A stretch of DNA of 64,000 bases from Chlorocebus sabaeus (taxonomy: Eukaryota; Chordata; Mammalia; Primates; Cercopithecidae), in the NCBI RefSeq assembly GCF_047675955.1, contig NC_132910.1:114001143-114065142 (forward strand), in the 5' to 3' direction. The notes under the pieces are model-generated. The model saw only the letters and a program-made list of their open reading frames with translations, was not told where the DNA came from and did no database searches. Below, piece after piece: positions 1 through 11,798 of the stretch. How positions within the stretch are numbered: position 1 is the first letter of the stretch; the number at the start of each line of letters is the position of its first letter. Position numbers and translations under genes: made by a program.

Positions 1-280
1 GATTAAAACAACAGAGGACAGTGGAAGAAAATGAAGTTGTAAAATCATCAGGATGGAGAAAATGAGCTTTTAAAGCCAATTTAAGCAATTTATATTTTAT
101 TATAAGCAATTGAAAGCCTTTGGGGAGTGTGAGCAGGAAACAACATGAACAGAAAGTGATTAAGCAGGCAGGGAGAAGACTGGGCCACCCAGAAATAAAG
201 GACTTCATAGGGAAAATATAACAGAAACACTTTAATGGAGCCAGAACAGTTAAATTTAGATGTGCTTGAAGAATAAAGTA

Positions 281-1016
281 ATTCAACAAGCATTTTTCAA
301 TTACAACGTGTTTACTTATAGTATGCTAGGTATTAGAGACACAGAAGTCAATAAAACAGTCAGAATTCATGTTTTAGTGGGAGAAAAACCAAAAAGCAAA
401 TAGCAGTAATACCTGTGCAGTTGCAGCAGTCATCACATGATTGTAATTTCACAGTCAGCTTTCCCCACTGGACTAAGAGGATAAGGGCCTTGTCTATTTT
501 GTCTTTCTCTGTCATCTCCAAGTTTCCGCAGAGTGAGCATGACACAGTGGACATTATAAAAATACTTTTTGGATGACTACGTAAATATGAAAACAATGAG
601 GACAATGTGGATCAATGATATGAGAGCACAAAGGGAAGGGACATCAGTTAAGATTTGCTAACGCTGATGCTACCTGAAGAAGTGGGCAACAAGATGGCAA
701 GCCAGGAAGATACAATTGCTTAGAAAATTCTGGAAATAGGCCGGGCGCGGTGGCTCATGCCTGTAATCCCAGCACTTTGGGAGGCTGAGGCGGGCAGATC
801 ACGAGGTCAGGAGATCGAGACCATCCTGGCGAACACCGTGAAACCCCGTCTCTACTGAAAATACAAAAAAATTAGCCAGGCGTGGTGGCGGGCGCCTGTA
901 GTCCTAGCTTCTAGGGAGGCTGAGGCAGGAGAATGGCATTAACCCGGGAGGCGGAGCTTGCAGTGAGTGGAGATCGCATCACTGCCCTCCAGCCTGGGCG
1001 ACAGAGCAAGGCTCCG

Positions 1017-1057
<41 letters not shown>

Positions 1058-1330
1058 CTGGAAATAATTGGTGTGGGATAACAGAGTATAAATTGAAATG
1101 TGGAGAGACAAACAAAATAAAGTTTAAGAAATAGAAATTTCTCGTGCCATAAAATTATTTATAAGCCACCTTAAGATTTATTCTGTACACAATGGGGAGG
1201 CAGCAAAGGGTTTCTAATAAGAGGAGCTTAGGCGGATCCAAGCTGGCACTATTTTGGAAGATAGATTTGATGTAGGCAACATCAGATTTAGGAAAATCAG
1301 TCATTGGCTGTTTTAACAGACAAATGACAA
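281..1330 (-). repeat. L2 LINE fragment, split by AluY
   Basis: Reading the plus strand gives antisense L2 in the expected order: the 3' tail (attcaacaag..., 281), the segment around 'ttttagtgggag' (about 374), then 'ttattctgtacacaatgggg' at about 1179, which corresponds to the L2 'ttattctgagtgcaatggg' region. An AluY interrupts it. L2 is an extinct mammalian CR1-type LINE. The match is degenerate, as expected for its age, and the 410-700 part is weak. Confidence 0.55.
739..1051 (+). mobile_element. AluY SINE, full length
   Basis: It starts ggccgggcgcgg, has the Y-type segments 'cgaggtcaggagatcgag' and 'gcggagcttgcagtgag', and ends in a 30-plus A tail. A perfect 15-bp target duplication (aaaattctggaaata) lies at 724-738 and 1052-1066. 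The insertion is inside an older L2. The right arm has a few substitutions. Confidence 0.96.
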
Positions 1331-2198
1331 AATGTTTTGTTGTCCGTTAATCTAGAATTTTGGAATGGATAAAATTCAGAACATTAACATAACCTCCCTG
1401 ACCACCTACTGCCTCCATTCTTTTAACACTTGTTTCGGTCTCATTTGACTCCTGGTTACAGTCTTTCCCTTGCCTCAGGACTTGGGAGTGAATCTGTCTA
1501 CAGTCGAAAGTAATTAAGAAGGAAGATCTGAGATCCCGAAAGACTCAAAAATCAGGTCAATCTTTCTGCTTCTCTCTTCCTGGTTTTATGCCCTAAATTT
1601 AGTAATCTGGCTGTTGCCTTCTTCCTACAATCTAGCTCAAAGCTCTACCCATATATTTACCAAGATTGAAGTGAGGTGTCATTATTGCTAATTGTCCTGA
1701 TTGCACAGCAATCACTAATATATATAGTTTTTTGTGGATTATGAAAAATATATATCCTCTCTAGGAAGAAACAACTAGGGGTTAAGACTCACAGGATTGA
1801 AATTTAGCCTATATTGACTCCTTTTCTTGGATCCCTTGGTGTTGTTCACAAACTGTACAATTGTATATGCTGGCCCAACCTGAATCCTATGAATTATCCC
1901 AGAGCCTCAGCCTTACGACCCTCATCTTGCTGGTAGACCTCTAATACTGGATGGACTACTGGCCTGAATATCCAACCATCACTTTCTTGAAACCCAGCTC
2001 AACTTCTCTTGGCTGCTGCCAGGGAAGTTTAGGATTTTATGGAAAAAATAGTTTTAGTTAAAGTTTTACTTTAGAGAAATATTTATTTTTTTAAATTAGG
2101 TTGAGAAATCATATATTAAGATTTCAAACAGCATTTTTAAAAATAATTATTTATACACGTTATTAGAAAATTAATATTTTATCATGTAGTTACATTCC
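1331..2198. other. No recognisable feature
   Basis: Moderately AT-rich sequence with no convincing open frame and no repeat family I can name. It is probably decayed intergenic or intronic DNA. Confidence 0.5.
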
Positions 2199-2498
2199 TT
2201 TTTTTTTTTTTTTTTTTGAGATGGAGTCTCACACTGTCACCTGGGTTGGAGTGCAATGGCGCAGTCTCGGCTCACTGCAACCTCCACCTCCTAGGTTCAC
2301 GTGATTCTCCTGCCTCAGCCTCCCTAGTAGCTGGGATTACAGGTACATACCACCACACCTGTCTAATTTTTTGTATTTTTAGTAGAGACAGGGTTTCACT
2401 ATGTTGGCCAGACTGGTCTTAAACTCCTGACCTCGTGATCCACCCACTTCGGCCTCCCAAAGTGCTGGGATTACAGGCGTGTGCCACCACACCTGGCC
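2199..2498 (-). mobile_element. AluS-type SINE
   Basis: A poly-T run (2199-2217) is followed by the complement of a full Alu, ending 'ccacacctggcc'. The S-type arm reads 'aactcctgacctcgtgatcc'. No clear target duplication was seen. The short open frame inside is the usual antisense-Alu artefact. Confidence 0.93.
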
Positions 2499-2699
2499 TG
2501 ATTTCTTTTTTATAATTGGTCAAAATCCCTACTATTTGATTCTCCTTCTCAAGAGTGCCATTGAAATAATAAGTGAGGTATTCATATTTGTGTGGATCTC
2601 ATTTTGTAATTGTTATTCAGTTCCATTGTCCATATGAATATTGTTTTACCAACACCACATTATATTAATTACTCTAGATTTATAAAAGTTAGTGATAAA

Positions 2700-3068
2700 T
2701 ATGCATGATCTATATATAATACATGTATATGTATTACATATAATACACACAGATATATAGATACATATCTATCTCTACATATATGCTTATATATAGATAC
2801 ATACTTATATATACTTATATTATCTATATATGTACTTATGTGTACTTATATATCTATATAAGTACACATATATATTATAATATATAATACAGATAGATAT
2901 CTATATTATAGATTATATCCATATATAATACCCATAATATACATACATAGAGTATATATATGCACATGTATACATTTATATATAATACATACATATATAT
3001 TTTATGTATGTATTATACAGAGATCATACATTTACATATATTTCTCTCACTCTATATGTGTGTGTGTA
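2700..3068. repeat. AT-rich TATA/CATA simple repeat
   Basis: About 370 bases of degenerate tata/catata/gata motifs, ending in a short (TG) run near 3057-3068. It splits the flanking L1 and can form many short self-complementary stems. Confidence 0.9.
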
Positions 3069-3120
3069 TTTTTATTTGAATTATCGTTTTGTGGATTTTT
3101 ACCTAAAAGTCTACTAGTTC

Positions 3121-3421
3121 AATTTTTTGTTTGGTTTGTTTGGAGATGGAGTCTTGCTCTGTCACCAGGTTGGAGTGCAGTGATGTAATGACAGGTCACT
3201 GCAACCTCCCTCTCCAGGGTTCAAGAGATCCTTCGACCTCAGCCTCCTGAGTAGCTGGGACTACAGGTATGCACCACACATGTAGCTAACTTTTTAGGTT
3301 TGTGGAGAAAGGGTTTCACTATGTTGCCCAGGCTGGTCTTGAAGTCCTTGCCTCAAGTGATCCTCCTGCCTCAGCCTCTCAAAGTGCTGGGATTACAAGT
3401 CTGAGTCACTGTGCCCAGTCC
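3121..3421 (-). mobile_element. AluJ SINE
   Basis: Diverged antisense Alu with old features ('ctgggactacaggtatgcac', 'cttgcctcaagtgatcc'). An 8-bp duplication, ctactagt, lies at 3111-3118 and 3422-3429 and marks insertion into the L1. Confidence 0.9.
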
Positions 3422-3670
3422 CTACTAGTCTGATTGATTTTCATATAGCTACACAAAGTTTCTCTTAGGTAATGTTTACATGGTATATCTTTTCTATCCT
3501 TTTTTCCTTACATTTTGAGTATTATATTTTATATGAATCTCTTATAAGCAGTATACAGTTGACTTTGTTGTTGAGAAGTTGGTTCATGTTTATTTAATCA
3601 CTGATATGTTTGGATTTAAATCTATCATTTTGCTATTCGTTTTGTTTATTGTGAATTCCTTTTTCTCTCA

Positions 3671-4015
3671 TTTAGGTCAGTCAGTTGTTTTAAATATACA
3701 TGATTTAAGTTATCTTAGCAGGATCCCTTCACTAAAATATACATATTCTCAGAAATATATAACTTTAGCAAATGTAAAACATAGATTGAAAGAGGCAGCA
3801 TGTAAAGTGAACAGTTAAGCGTCTAAGGAAACCAGAATTGGAGAACCAAAGGGGGGCAGCTGTTAAGGAGAAAAATAAATGTTAAGAATAAGTTAGTGTC
3901 TATTTAATCCTAGTATTGGAGGGGAAGTTATAGCTGAAGAAGTGTTCAGGGATCGTGGGTGTGAGGATTGAACACTGAGCATTCTCGTGAGTTCCTACAG
4001 TCACCAGGTATTGGT
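3671..4015. other. No recognisable feature
   Basis: AT-rich sequence with no supported gene or repeat. The 79-codon open frame ending here lies mostly in antisense L1. Confidence 0.5.
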
Positions 4016-4380
4016 ATTAATCAGTGTTGGCTGCACATGAAACAACCTTACAATCACCATATTAAACATAACTATTTATTATCCCACTAAGACCATGTGG
4101 GTCAGCTTATATGGCTCTACTTCTGAGTTGGCTCCACTCCATGAATGTTCATTCTGGAACTTAGAAACTAGGAGTCATGGCTACTTTGGAAGAGATCCAA
4201 AACTTTCAGAGGAATAAGTGGAAATAGACAATGCCATTTAAGATTTTAAGATCTGGAATAAAACATATTCATGGTCACTTTCACCCACATTCCAAGGACC
4301 CAAATCAGTCACCTGGAGAAGGCTAACATCAAGGGTCGGGGAGGTAGGAGGTTAAGGAATAAATATTTACTCTAATTGAT
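4016..4380 (+). repeat. Ancient interspersed repeat, family not assigned
   Basis: The spacing of motifs ('actatttattatcccact', 'ccacattccaaggacc', 'agtcacctggagaaggctaa') resembles a common mammal-wide repeat that I recognise by its conserved blocks but cannot name safely. Confidence 0.35.
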
Positions 4381-5486
4381 CTCAGTGTCTAACTAGAAAA
4401 TGCTTTTAAATCAATGATAATTCCCTTCTGTGCTTTCAGCTCATGCCACAGAAATGTCATCCTTGGGCTTCTGTACCTTCTTATTTTGATCTTAATGAAT
4501 CTTTAAATGAAATCTGAAAAGCAGCTGGGTCCTTTCTTTATAAACTCAGCTTGCAATAGTCTATCATATATTTTAGAACTTGAAAAAAGTTTAAATAAGA
4601 TAGTTGACTTTTTCCCTCTTCTCCCAACAACAGATAGTTCTTATTGCATTTAAGATTCAGGAAATGTCTATTTCAACAGGCAATTTTAGCTAGGTTCCAT
4701 CAAATGTAGAAATCTGCTCTTGGGCTTTAGGATGTTTGCAATTATGGTCTGAAATTTTACTATTTTGAAATTGATTAATATAATAGGTATTAGAAGAGTA
4801 GAAATTCAGAATACAAATCTAAGCATATTGCTTTTAATCACTTTATTTTTTGATAGTGAAATATATCATAGATAATAAGATGAAGATATTTTCAAGAATA
4901 TACTCACATAAATAATAAGGCATAATGGTTTCTACTTTCTAAACATACAGATATAAAACCAATGCATAGAAGAAACTCCTGAATTAAAGATGAATACAAT
5001 GAGACACACATCCAAAAGAGCATGAATAAAACAAAAACGTCCAGTCCGCCGAATATATGCAGCAAAACAAAAGTATAGACTAAAGTGGCAGAATATTGGA
5101 GCAGCTATTACCAGTGGCGAACATTTCATCATTACCTAATATCTTCAGATAAAAGGAGTTCAAAAGTAGGCACTTCAAAAAATTTTAAAGAATAACTGAA
5201 AAAAGGGATTTATTACAGTACTGGAAATGGCACTGTATTTTAAAAATTGTGAAGGAACAAAGCAAATTCAATGAGAATTTTAATAGGGTTTGGTTGACCC
5301 AGAATAGCAAAGCATCATTGATGCTGAGGAGTCACAAGTAGCAAAGACAGAGGAGTCACAAGTAGCAAAGACAGAACACAAATTAACCACCTAGGCGGAA
5401 GATAAGTTACAAAAGAAACTGAGAGCCTTAGGGAAAAAATGAGAAATTCAATCTGCAAAAATCAGAAGTTTCAGAAGAAATATATG
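4381..5486. other. Unique-looking AT-rich DNA
   Basis: No repeat family or gene recognised, apart from the 24-bp tandem duplication listed separately. The 66-codon minus-strand frame at 4932-5132 has no family resemblance that I can see. Confidence 0.5.
5326..5373. repeat. Perfect 24-bp tandem duplication
   Basis: The 24-base unit at 5326-5349 (gaggagtcacaagtagca...) is repeated without change at 5350-5373. Confidence 0.95.
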
Positions 5487-5660
5487 GGAGAAAGGGAGGG
5501 AGGGAGGGAGGGAGGAAGGCAGGCAGGCAGGAAGGAAGGAAGGAAGGAAGGAAGGAAGGAAGGAAGGAAGGAAGGAAGGAAGGAAGGATAGGAGGGAGGG
5601 AGGAGAGAGGGAGGGAGGAGAGAGGGAGGGAGGAGAGAGGGAGGGAGGAGAGAGAGGGAA
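5487..5660. repeat. GGGA/GGAA microsatellite
   Basis: A pure purine tract: ggga units, three ggca units, about 16 ggaa units, then gggagggaggagaga units. GGAA arrays of this kind can be bound by ETS-family factors. Three overlapping proline/leucine/serine-rich minus-strand frames here are artefacts. Confidence 0.95.
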
Positions 5661-7379
5661 GGAACTGGCAAGGTATACCCAAGGCAATTGGCAGCTTTAA
5701 CTCTCATGTGCTCTATGAATTTTTGCTTTGTTACTGCTTTTATTCTATGAGAATTTTCTTTTTTCTAAAAGGAATGTTTCAAAAATATATCCAGCAGTTT
5801 ATATGTGCTATACTGAAAAGGTTTCTCTGAACATTTAAACTCTTTATTGCCAGAAATAAAAGTCTCTGCTTATGAAAATCTTTACCAAGGTCTAAGGCAG
5901 AAATGAAACCCTCACATTATAATACCAGTTTCCAGTCTTCTTGGTTGTAGTGGTGGTCTGAGATGCTCAATTTTTTCAAATCAAAGAAGTTTTTTCTTTC
6001 AAGATAATTTACATGCTTAAGTTTTACCAATATACTGTAATGCAAAAGAATTCCTGTTTTCTGTTTCTGTGATAGCAAGCATTTTTTTTTTTCCAGGTAA
6101 CATGTGCTCTGCCAACATCCTAGACTGTCAGGAAGGGCCACAAGAGATGCAATACAAGGAATTTACAGAGGATAATTATTTGACCAATATTCAGATTTTA
6201 TCCCACCCTGTTTAGTTTTGAAACCCAAGTTTATGAGGGACAGTACTGAAAATGCAAAGTATTTTGTGCATGTCCCTTAAGATTAGGATATAGGGGTGAG
6301 TGAACTTTCTTCTTACTTCTACCTTCCTTCTTCTAAAACCATAGCTTCTCAGAAACATGTCTGTTTTAGTATACCACCCACCAAATTTCTTAATTTCTGT
6401 CATAAACTATTTTCTAGGTCATTCTCTTTCAAGCTAAACAGAAGACTTGAAATCCTTGTCTTTCACAGAGATCATTTACATTGTAAATGTATTGGCCTTT
6501 CGGTTCTTTGATCTCATTATCTGCAATTTTCTCCCCGATCCTTGCCAGCCATTTTTAGAGTTCCACTCTATCCTACACCCTATAATTACCAGTACCTTCA
6601 CCATCACAGAAATTTCTGTTTCAAGCATCTTACACTCTGACCTATTAACTTAGTTCTAGTAGCTTCCATCAGTTCAATCACTGTATTTAACTCAGTCTGT
6701 CTCAATTATTTGATCTCAGCCAATCTACCTTTCCATATCACTGCTCCCTCCTTTCTTCAGTGTCCTCTTTACTCATGGCCAATGACCATGATATCACTTT
6801 TAAATATTTTGCTTTCTCTCTTTTATATATACACTAGAAAAAAAATCCATTCTTTGTTGAACTCAGCTATCTTCATTACATTTGCATCACATAATTACAG
6901 AAGAAAAATATATATACTCACATATTTTGTGATTGAATAATTTAATATGTTACAAAAACTACGACTAAAGCCTTCAAACTAGTATTCAAACGTGCCCAGA
7001 AATCCTGTGATGTTTGGTTACAAGTGCCGCTTTCACTTTCTGAGATGACTATTTCATAACTTCTCTCTTCAAACTTCTCATAATCCTTTCCTCACTCCCT
7101 TTACTTATCTCTTCAGTTTTTATCATAAGATAACCTCTCTTCAGTTTTTATCATAAGAATGCTTAAAACCAAACATAATAAATCAACCCAGCTCCATCCA
7201 TCCACATTCACAGGGTGTCTTTCTTTCTGCCTCCAAAGAAATAAGTGTTTCTGTTCCCTGAAAGAGGATAACCCTACATAATGCTCTGGATCCTGTCTCA
7301 CCTTCCTTTCCCTCCTTCTCCTGAAGCAACTTCTTCCTGTCTACTGGATTCTTCTTATTCTCTTCAGCACATGTATGCT
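5661..7379. other. No clear feature; possible upstream L2
   Basis: No gene recognised. A 23-bp segment (tctcttcagtttttatcata...) is repeated with a 28-base period at 7108-7130 and 7136-7158. The 6.4-7.38 kb part could be more of the L2 that follows, but I cannot align it. Confidence 0.4.
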
Positions 7380-7985
7380 ACCTCAACGTTATCTTTTCTT
7401 TTCAGCTAGCCACCTCTGCCACACTTTCCACATCCTTCTTTGTCATCCATCCTGTCTGCTCCCTTTTGCTTGATCTCTTTCATTTCTTCCCTTCCCATTT
7501 GTTATTGAACCTACTCAAATTGGGCTTCTGTTCACATCAAATTTACTGACATTGTTTTGTCAAGGTCTCCAGCAGTTTTCAAAGTTATTAAATTCAATGG
7601 GCTATTCATTAGTCCCATCTTGACTGGGCTTTCAGCAATATTGGACATCATTGAGCACTCTCTGCTTCTTGAAATAATTTATTCTCTGTTTCTAGGACAC
7701 AACTGTCTTTCTAATTTCTTTTTGTTTTTTATTTCACAGGCAGTCTCAAGATCCTTTACAGACTTCAGCTTCTTTAACCTCTAATACTGGCTTTCTCAAA
7801 GCTAAACTTGGATTGCTGTTCTCATCTCTAAATACCCATTCTTTTTCAGGAAAGTCTAGTTGCATGTCTTTAAAAACATCTTATATTTTAACTTCATGAT
7901 TTAGATCTTTCCACTTGACCTGTCCTCTGAGTTCTAGGCTCATATCTAACTGCCTGGCTGGAATCTCCTCTTGTGCAATGTATTA
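7380..7985 (+). mobile_element. L2 LINE, reverse-transcriptase region
   Basis: Sense-strand L2. The order matches the L2 coding region: 'gaacctactcaaattgggct' (7509), 'ttgtcaaggtctccagcag' (7556), 'gagcactctctgcttcttga' (7652) and 'ctcatatctaactgcctgg' (7940). The alignment covers about 600 bases around the first RT motifs. Confidence 0.7.
7557..7784 (+). pseudogene. Relic of the L2 reverse-transcriptase frame
   Basis: The translation contains LSAILDIIEHSLLLE, which aligns with the L2/CR1 RT motif DLSAAFDTVDHSLLLE (motif A, normally with the first catalytic Asp). Downstream SQAVSRSFTDFS corresponds to the L2 GRSFSVSF stretch. The F-D of the motif reads L-D and the frame ends early, so there is no enzyme. 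It is notable mainly because the frame stayed open over 75 codons. Confidence 0.6.
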
Positions 7986-8460
7986 TTTGGGGTGAAATTA
8001 GCTGCTTTAACAAATGAACCTTCCAAATTTCAGTGGCTTAATATGACAATAAAAGGTCATTTCTCATTTACAGAAACAATGACTTTTTTCGGTGGGGAGG
8101 GTTCCAAATGTGTCCTTCTTCATGGTGGTGAGGTATGTCCCACACATCTTTCTTATGTTTTCTCCCCTATCTAGAGCCTGATGATATTCTGCATTCAGTT
8201 AATGGACAATCAAGGTGCATAAAGCATATGCATATCTCTGTCTCCTCTGCCTGGAATGATGCACAACGTGTTCTCCATTGTTTCTTTGGTGAAAAATAGC
8301 CATATGGCCCCATAGGGATGCAGTACGATCTGGGAAGTATTGTCTCTGGCTGAAAAACTGCTCACCAGCAGTAGCTATATTCTACTAAGGGGAATATGAA
8401 TCTTTGATGGACAGCTAGCCATCTCTGTCACACTGCCTTTCTTGCCACCCAGTAGGCATC
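7986..8460 (+). repeat. Ancient interspersed repeat, family not assigned
   Basis: Blocks such as 'cagtggcttaatatgacaat', 'catatggccccatagggat' and 'cagctagccatctctgtcac' match the layout of a common mammal-wide repeat. It may be the same family as the copies at 4.0 and 10.4 kb. Confidence 0.4.
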
Positions 8461-9544
8461 CAAACTCTTTCTTGTTCTACACAGAATTCAGTCATCTGCT
8501 TTTTGAGCAAAGCAACCATAAGTGTCATACAGCTGCTGCATCCAGTGAAGAGTCAGGACCTCTAGGTGATGAATGATTCACTCCAGCAGCAGTGAATATG
8601 ACTCCCTGTGCTCTCAAAATATATGAACTACAAGAAAAGTTGTCTGTCTGCTCCACTCTCCACCACCAATATCCAATACACAGTGGTAGAGCAGGGACAA
8701 AGAAGTACAATAAAAGCTCACATTCTAAAAAGAAAAGCAGGGGACGTATGGCAGTCACTGGTCCACAGTAATGATGAAACCTTGAAGGGTAGGCACTGTG
8801 AGATTGTTTAATCAGGTAAGAGGAGAACTTCTTAATTAGTCTCTGATTCTACCTTCTGGGAAGAACTCATTTGTTCATTGCTGTATTTGGCCACTGTCTC
8901 CATGGATCAGAACTATCTTCTGGAATATTCTGTCTTGTCCATTATATTGCTGGCCGCATCTGAAGTGGATTTTAGAGTATGTGCCCCTACTTGGGGTGTA
9001 CTTTCACAAATTTTTTTCCTGTTTGTGCAAGTTTGAGAGCACAGTGACTGTCTGAAGGCTCAGTGATAGGTTACTAGTTTCCTTAGCAATATAGTTTGTC
9101 AAAACTTTGTAGGCTTCTTATCTATTTGTTTCCAGTTCCATGTACTATATAACCCCATCCAAATTTCCTTTTAAGACCGTAGTTCTCAGGTCAGCTTTTT
9201 AAAATTTTTCCTGCCCATTGCTTCTCTCTTTTAACTTGATAGTGACTACTTTGAGGCAATCTGGAAAAATATGATTGAATAGCAAATCCATATCATTGAT
9301 GAACCTCCATTGCTCAAGATTTATCAATCATAAAACTGTTTGGTGTCTGCAGCAGTAGTGGTTTTTTGTTTGTTTGATTGTTTCCCCAATCCCGAAAGGT
9401 CCTTTCTCTTGCTCACATTTAGTTTTGCTTGCAAACTGGTCAATTTTCATCTAAGCATAACTCTTTCTTTTACTACCCTGCTAAACACCACAATTAATAA
9501 TCAACTAACATTGCTAACATGCCTTTCCAATTATTTTCCCCTGG
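8461..9544. other. No recognisable feature
   Basis: No gene, RNA or repeat family recognised. Open frames on both strands near 8.5-8.8 kb overlap each other and have no family signature. Confidence 0.45.
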
Positions 9545-9760
9545 AGCAGAGGTTCTTTTTTTTCCCCATGAACCCCTTTGGTAGTCTACAGAATCCTATC
9601 AACTTGTTCTCAGAATTTAAGAAAATATATAAAGTAAAACACAGAAGATAAAATAGAAAAATAAATGATACAGAAATATGACTATGAGCATATTAAAAAT
9701 GCATAATGTAATATATTTGCTACTTTATTACTATATCTAATAAAACAAAATACTTGTAAA
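9545..9760 (+). repeat. Possible DNA-transposon relic
   Basis: 'gcagaggttct...aacccctttgg...cttgttctcagaat' resembles an old mammalian DNA-transposon end followed by its AT-rich interior. No terminal inverted repeat pair could be established. Confidence 0.3.
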
Positions 9761-10425
9761 AAAGGCAAGTTAAAGTAAATTTCTTTTCAATATATTCATG
9801 TAAGTTTTTCTTACTTGGCTTAGATAAGAGCATTAAACAGCAGGTTGGCTTTTCATTTATCTCTTTCCACATATAGGAAACAATCTGTGGAAAACTGTAT
9901 GCTTCCTGCATATGAAAAATCCTTCCAGGAGATCTGATTCTAGCCTTTCATTGTTTTTCAGTTATTTTATAATTCTTAAGTTACAGTAACTGATAAACAT
10001 GTGTAAAATCTATCCTAGACATTTAATTGACTTTTTCAGCCACCCTCCTCTACCACAGAAAGCATTTTTGCTGTCATTTTCAATTTCCTTTTACTTCATA
10101 TACATTGTGCTTTTTGCACATTTTATTTGAATTGATTATGACATCTGCAAAGTTCTCCCATTGTCTGCACAGTTCCACCATTGAATAAGTATAATAAATT
10201 ATTTACCAAGAATTCAACTTTATATCTGTATGAGAGTCATAATTTTACCTTTCGCTGGAAAATTATCTTTGACGCATATAATGGTCCAACAAATAATTAT
10301 AGAGAGCAAACATTAGAAAGCAACATGGATATCTATGTCATAAATATACCCAGCTTACAAGGTAAAAAAAAGTGCCCTATGAGACTACATGGGGTGCCAG
10401 AAAAAGAAAGACACTTGACTTGGAA
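9761..10425. other. No recognisable feature
   Basis: AT-rich. The 82-codon frame at 10181-10429 has no motif I can place. Confidence 0.45.
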
Positions 10426-10620
10426 GTGACACATCCCACCGTATTGTCCATTCCATTGGTCAGAACTAATTATATGATCTCACCTAGATGAAACAAAGGT
10501 TAAGAAATGAAATCTCTGAGTGGGCAGCTACCCGCTAGCAACATCTCATATGATAGAAGGAGAGGAAGAGTATTTAGTGAGCAGTTAATGTCTTGAGCAA
10601 GAATATGTAGCAGACACTTA
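10426..10620 (+). repeat. Ancient interspersed repeat, family not assigned
   Basis: 'ccattccattggtcagaact', 'atatgatctcacctagatg' and 'gagtgggcagctaccc' follow the same block order as the repeat at 8.2-8.4 kb. Confidence 0.35.
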
Positions 10621-11392
10621 GTGGTCTTTGCCACATGTCATTAGCAAACATTTCAAACATAATGCATGCCACCTGAGAGCTCATGGTGCTTGCCTTCAGT
10701 AAGACAAATGCTGTTTCAAGTCTGGTAAATATTTTTTTAAAAGACCTCCTCATTTTCTAACTTTAAAAATTACTAATTTTGTTCAGCCTCAATCACTATC
10801 GAAGTATTAAAAGCTTTTTATTACATTTCAGTATGAAAGTTTACAGAGAGAAAGGCATATAGGTATGAACAATTCTTAATAAATTCATGTTATAATTATA
10901 GAGTAAGCCATGACAACATAGCCAACTGTGAAATATGCATAATCTTTGCAGCTTTATTTTTAGAGAAATCTTTCAAACTATGAAAATGAGTAGCAATGAG
11001 TCCCAGGTTGCATCATCATTCAGAACCATAACTAAAAATCATGCAAGAAAAGTTTTCTTATCTATATTGCTTTTTGAAAATATACTAAATATATTTTTCT
11101 TTAATTGTATATGCCTGCTTTGGAATATACTATTTCCCCTAGTTTAAAGTTGGTTTTCTGCTTTAAATGCTGTTCCCTAGCCCATAATATTGACTGTAAA
11201 TAAAATTATATGTAATTGTGGCAATTATTTTTTGAATTTGAAGTTTGAAATTTTACATTGAAAGTATTTATCATAAATTTATGAATTTAAAGGGGTACAT
11301 TTTTGTGTCTGGGTAAAACTGAGCCAATTTTTCCATAGACTTGACATTTATAGTTTCTGTTGAATAAACATAGAAATTGACCTTTCCAGGCT
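10621..11392. other. No recognisable feature
   Basis: AT-rich stretch with no supported gene or family. Confidence 0.45.
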
Positions 11393-11798
11393 TGAAACTT
11401 GAGAAATTACATTTGTCTTATCTGAGTTACCTTCTCATGAAACCAGCAACCATCAGGTCTCTCAGATAGTATCAAGGAATTAAAACTTACTAGATCACCA
11501 CAAACCGGACAATGAAACGTTAGACCCCTCACCCATCATGATTGCCTCCTGCTTCCTGTTGACCAACTCCTCTTTCTTACTCCCCCCTAATTCTCATTTT
11601 TCTGCATGTAGTTATGTTTCTGGTATAAACTCCTAATTCTGGTAGGTCAAGGAGACGTCTTTGAAACTTATCTCCCATCTCCTCAGCTGTGGCATCCTAC
11701 TATAGCCTTCTTCTCTGGCAATATGCATCATCTCAGTGATTGGCTTTCTGTGCTGTGAGCAGCAGGACATAGACCAAACCCGAGCTGTTTTGGTAACA
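11393..11798 (+). mobile_element. Solo ERV LTR, family not assigned
   Basis: It begins tgaaacttgag and ends tttggtaaca, giving TG...CA ends. The 3' part has the look of an R-U5: 'gccttcttctctggcaatat', 'gtgattggctttctgtgctg' and 'agcaggacatagacc', a pattern I associate with ERV1 LTRs. No flanking internal region and no convincing target duplication were seen. Confidence 0.5.

Larger units (their letters stand above)
2499..3670 (-). mobile_element. L1 fragments (ORF2), interrupted
   Basis: At 2600-2700, 'ccaacaccacattatatt...' aligns with antisense L1 ORF2 near the 'accagtaccatgctgtttt' segment. At 3421-3670 the antisense of an earlier ORF2 part is seen ('atggtatatcttttctatcc', 'cttataagcagtatac'). 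The order fits one minus-strand element that later acquired an AT-rich repeat and an AluJ. It has no coding capacity. Confidence 0.6.

Noticed and set aside
9340..9651. 103-codon plus-strand frame
   Set aside because: Low-complexity hydrophobic composition. It runs into a repeat-like segment and has no family resemblance.
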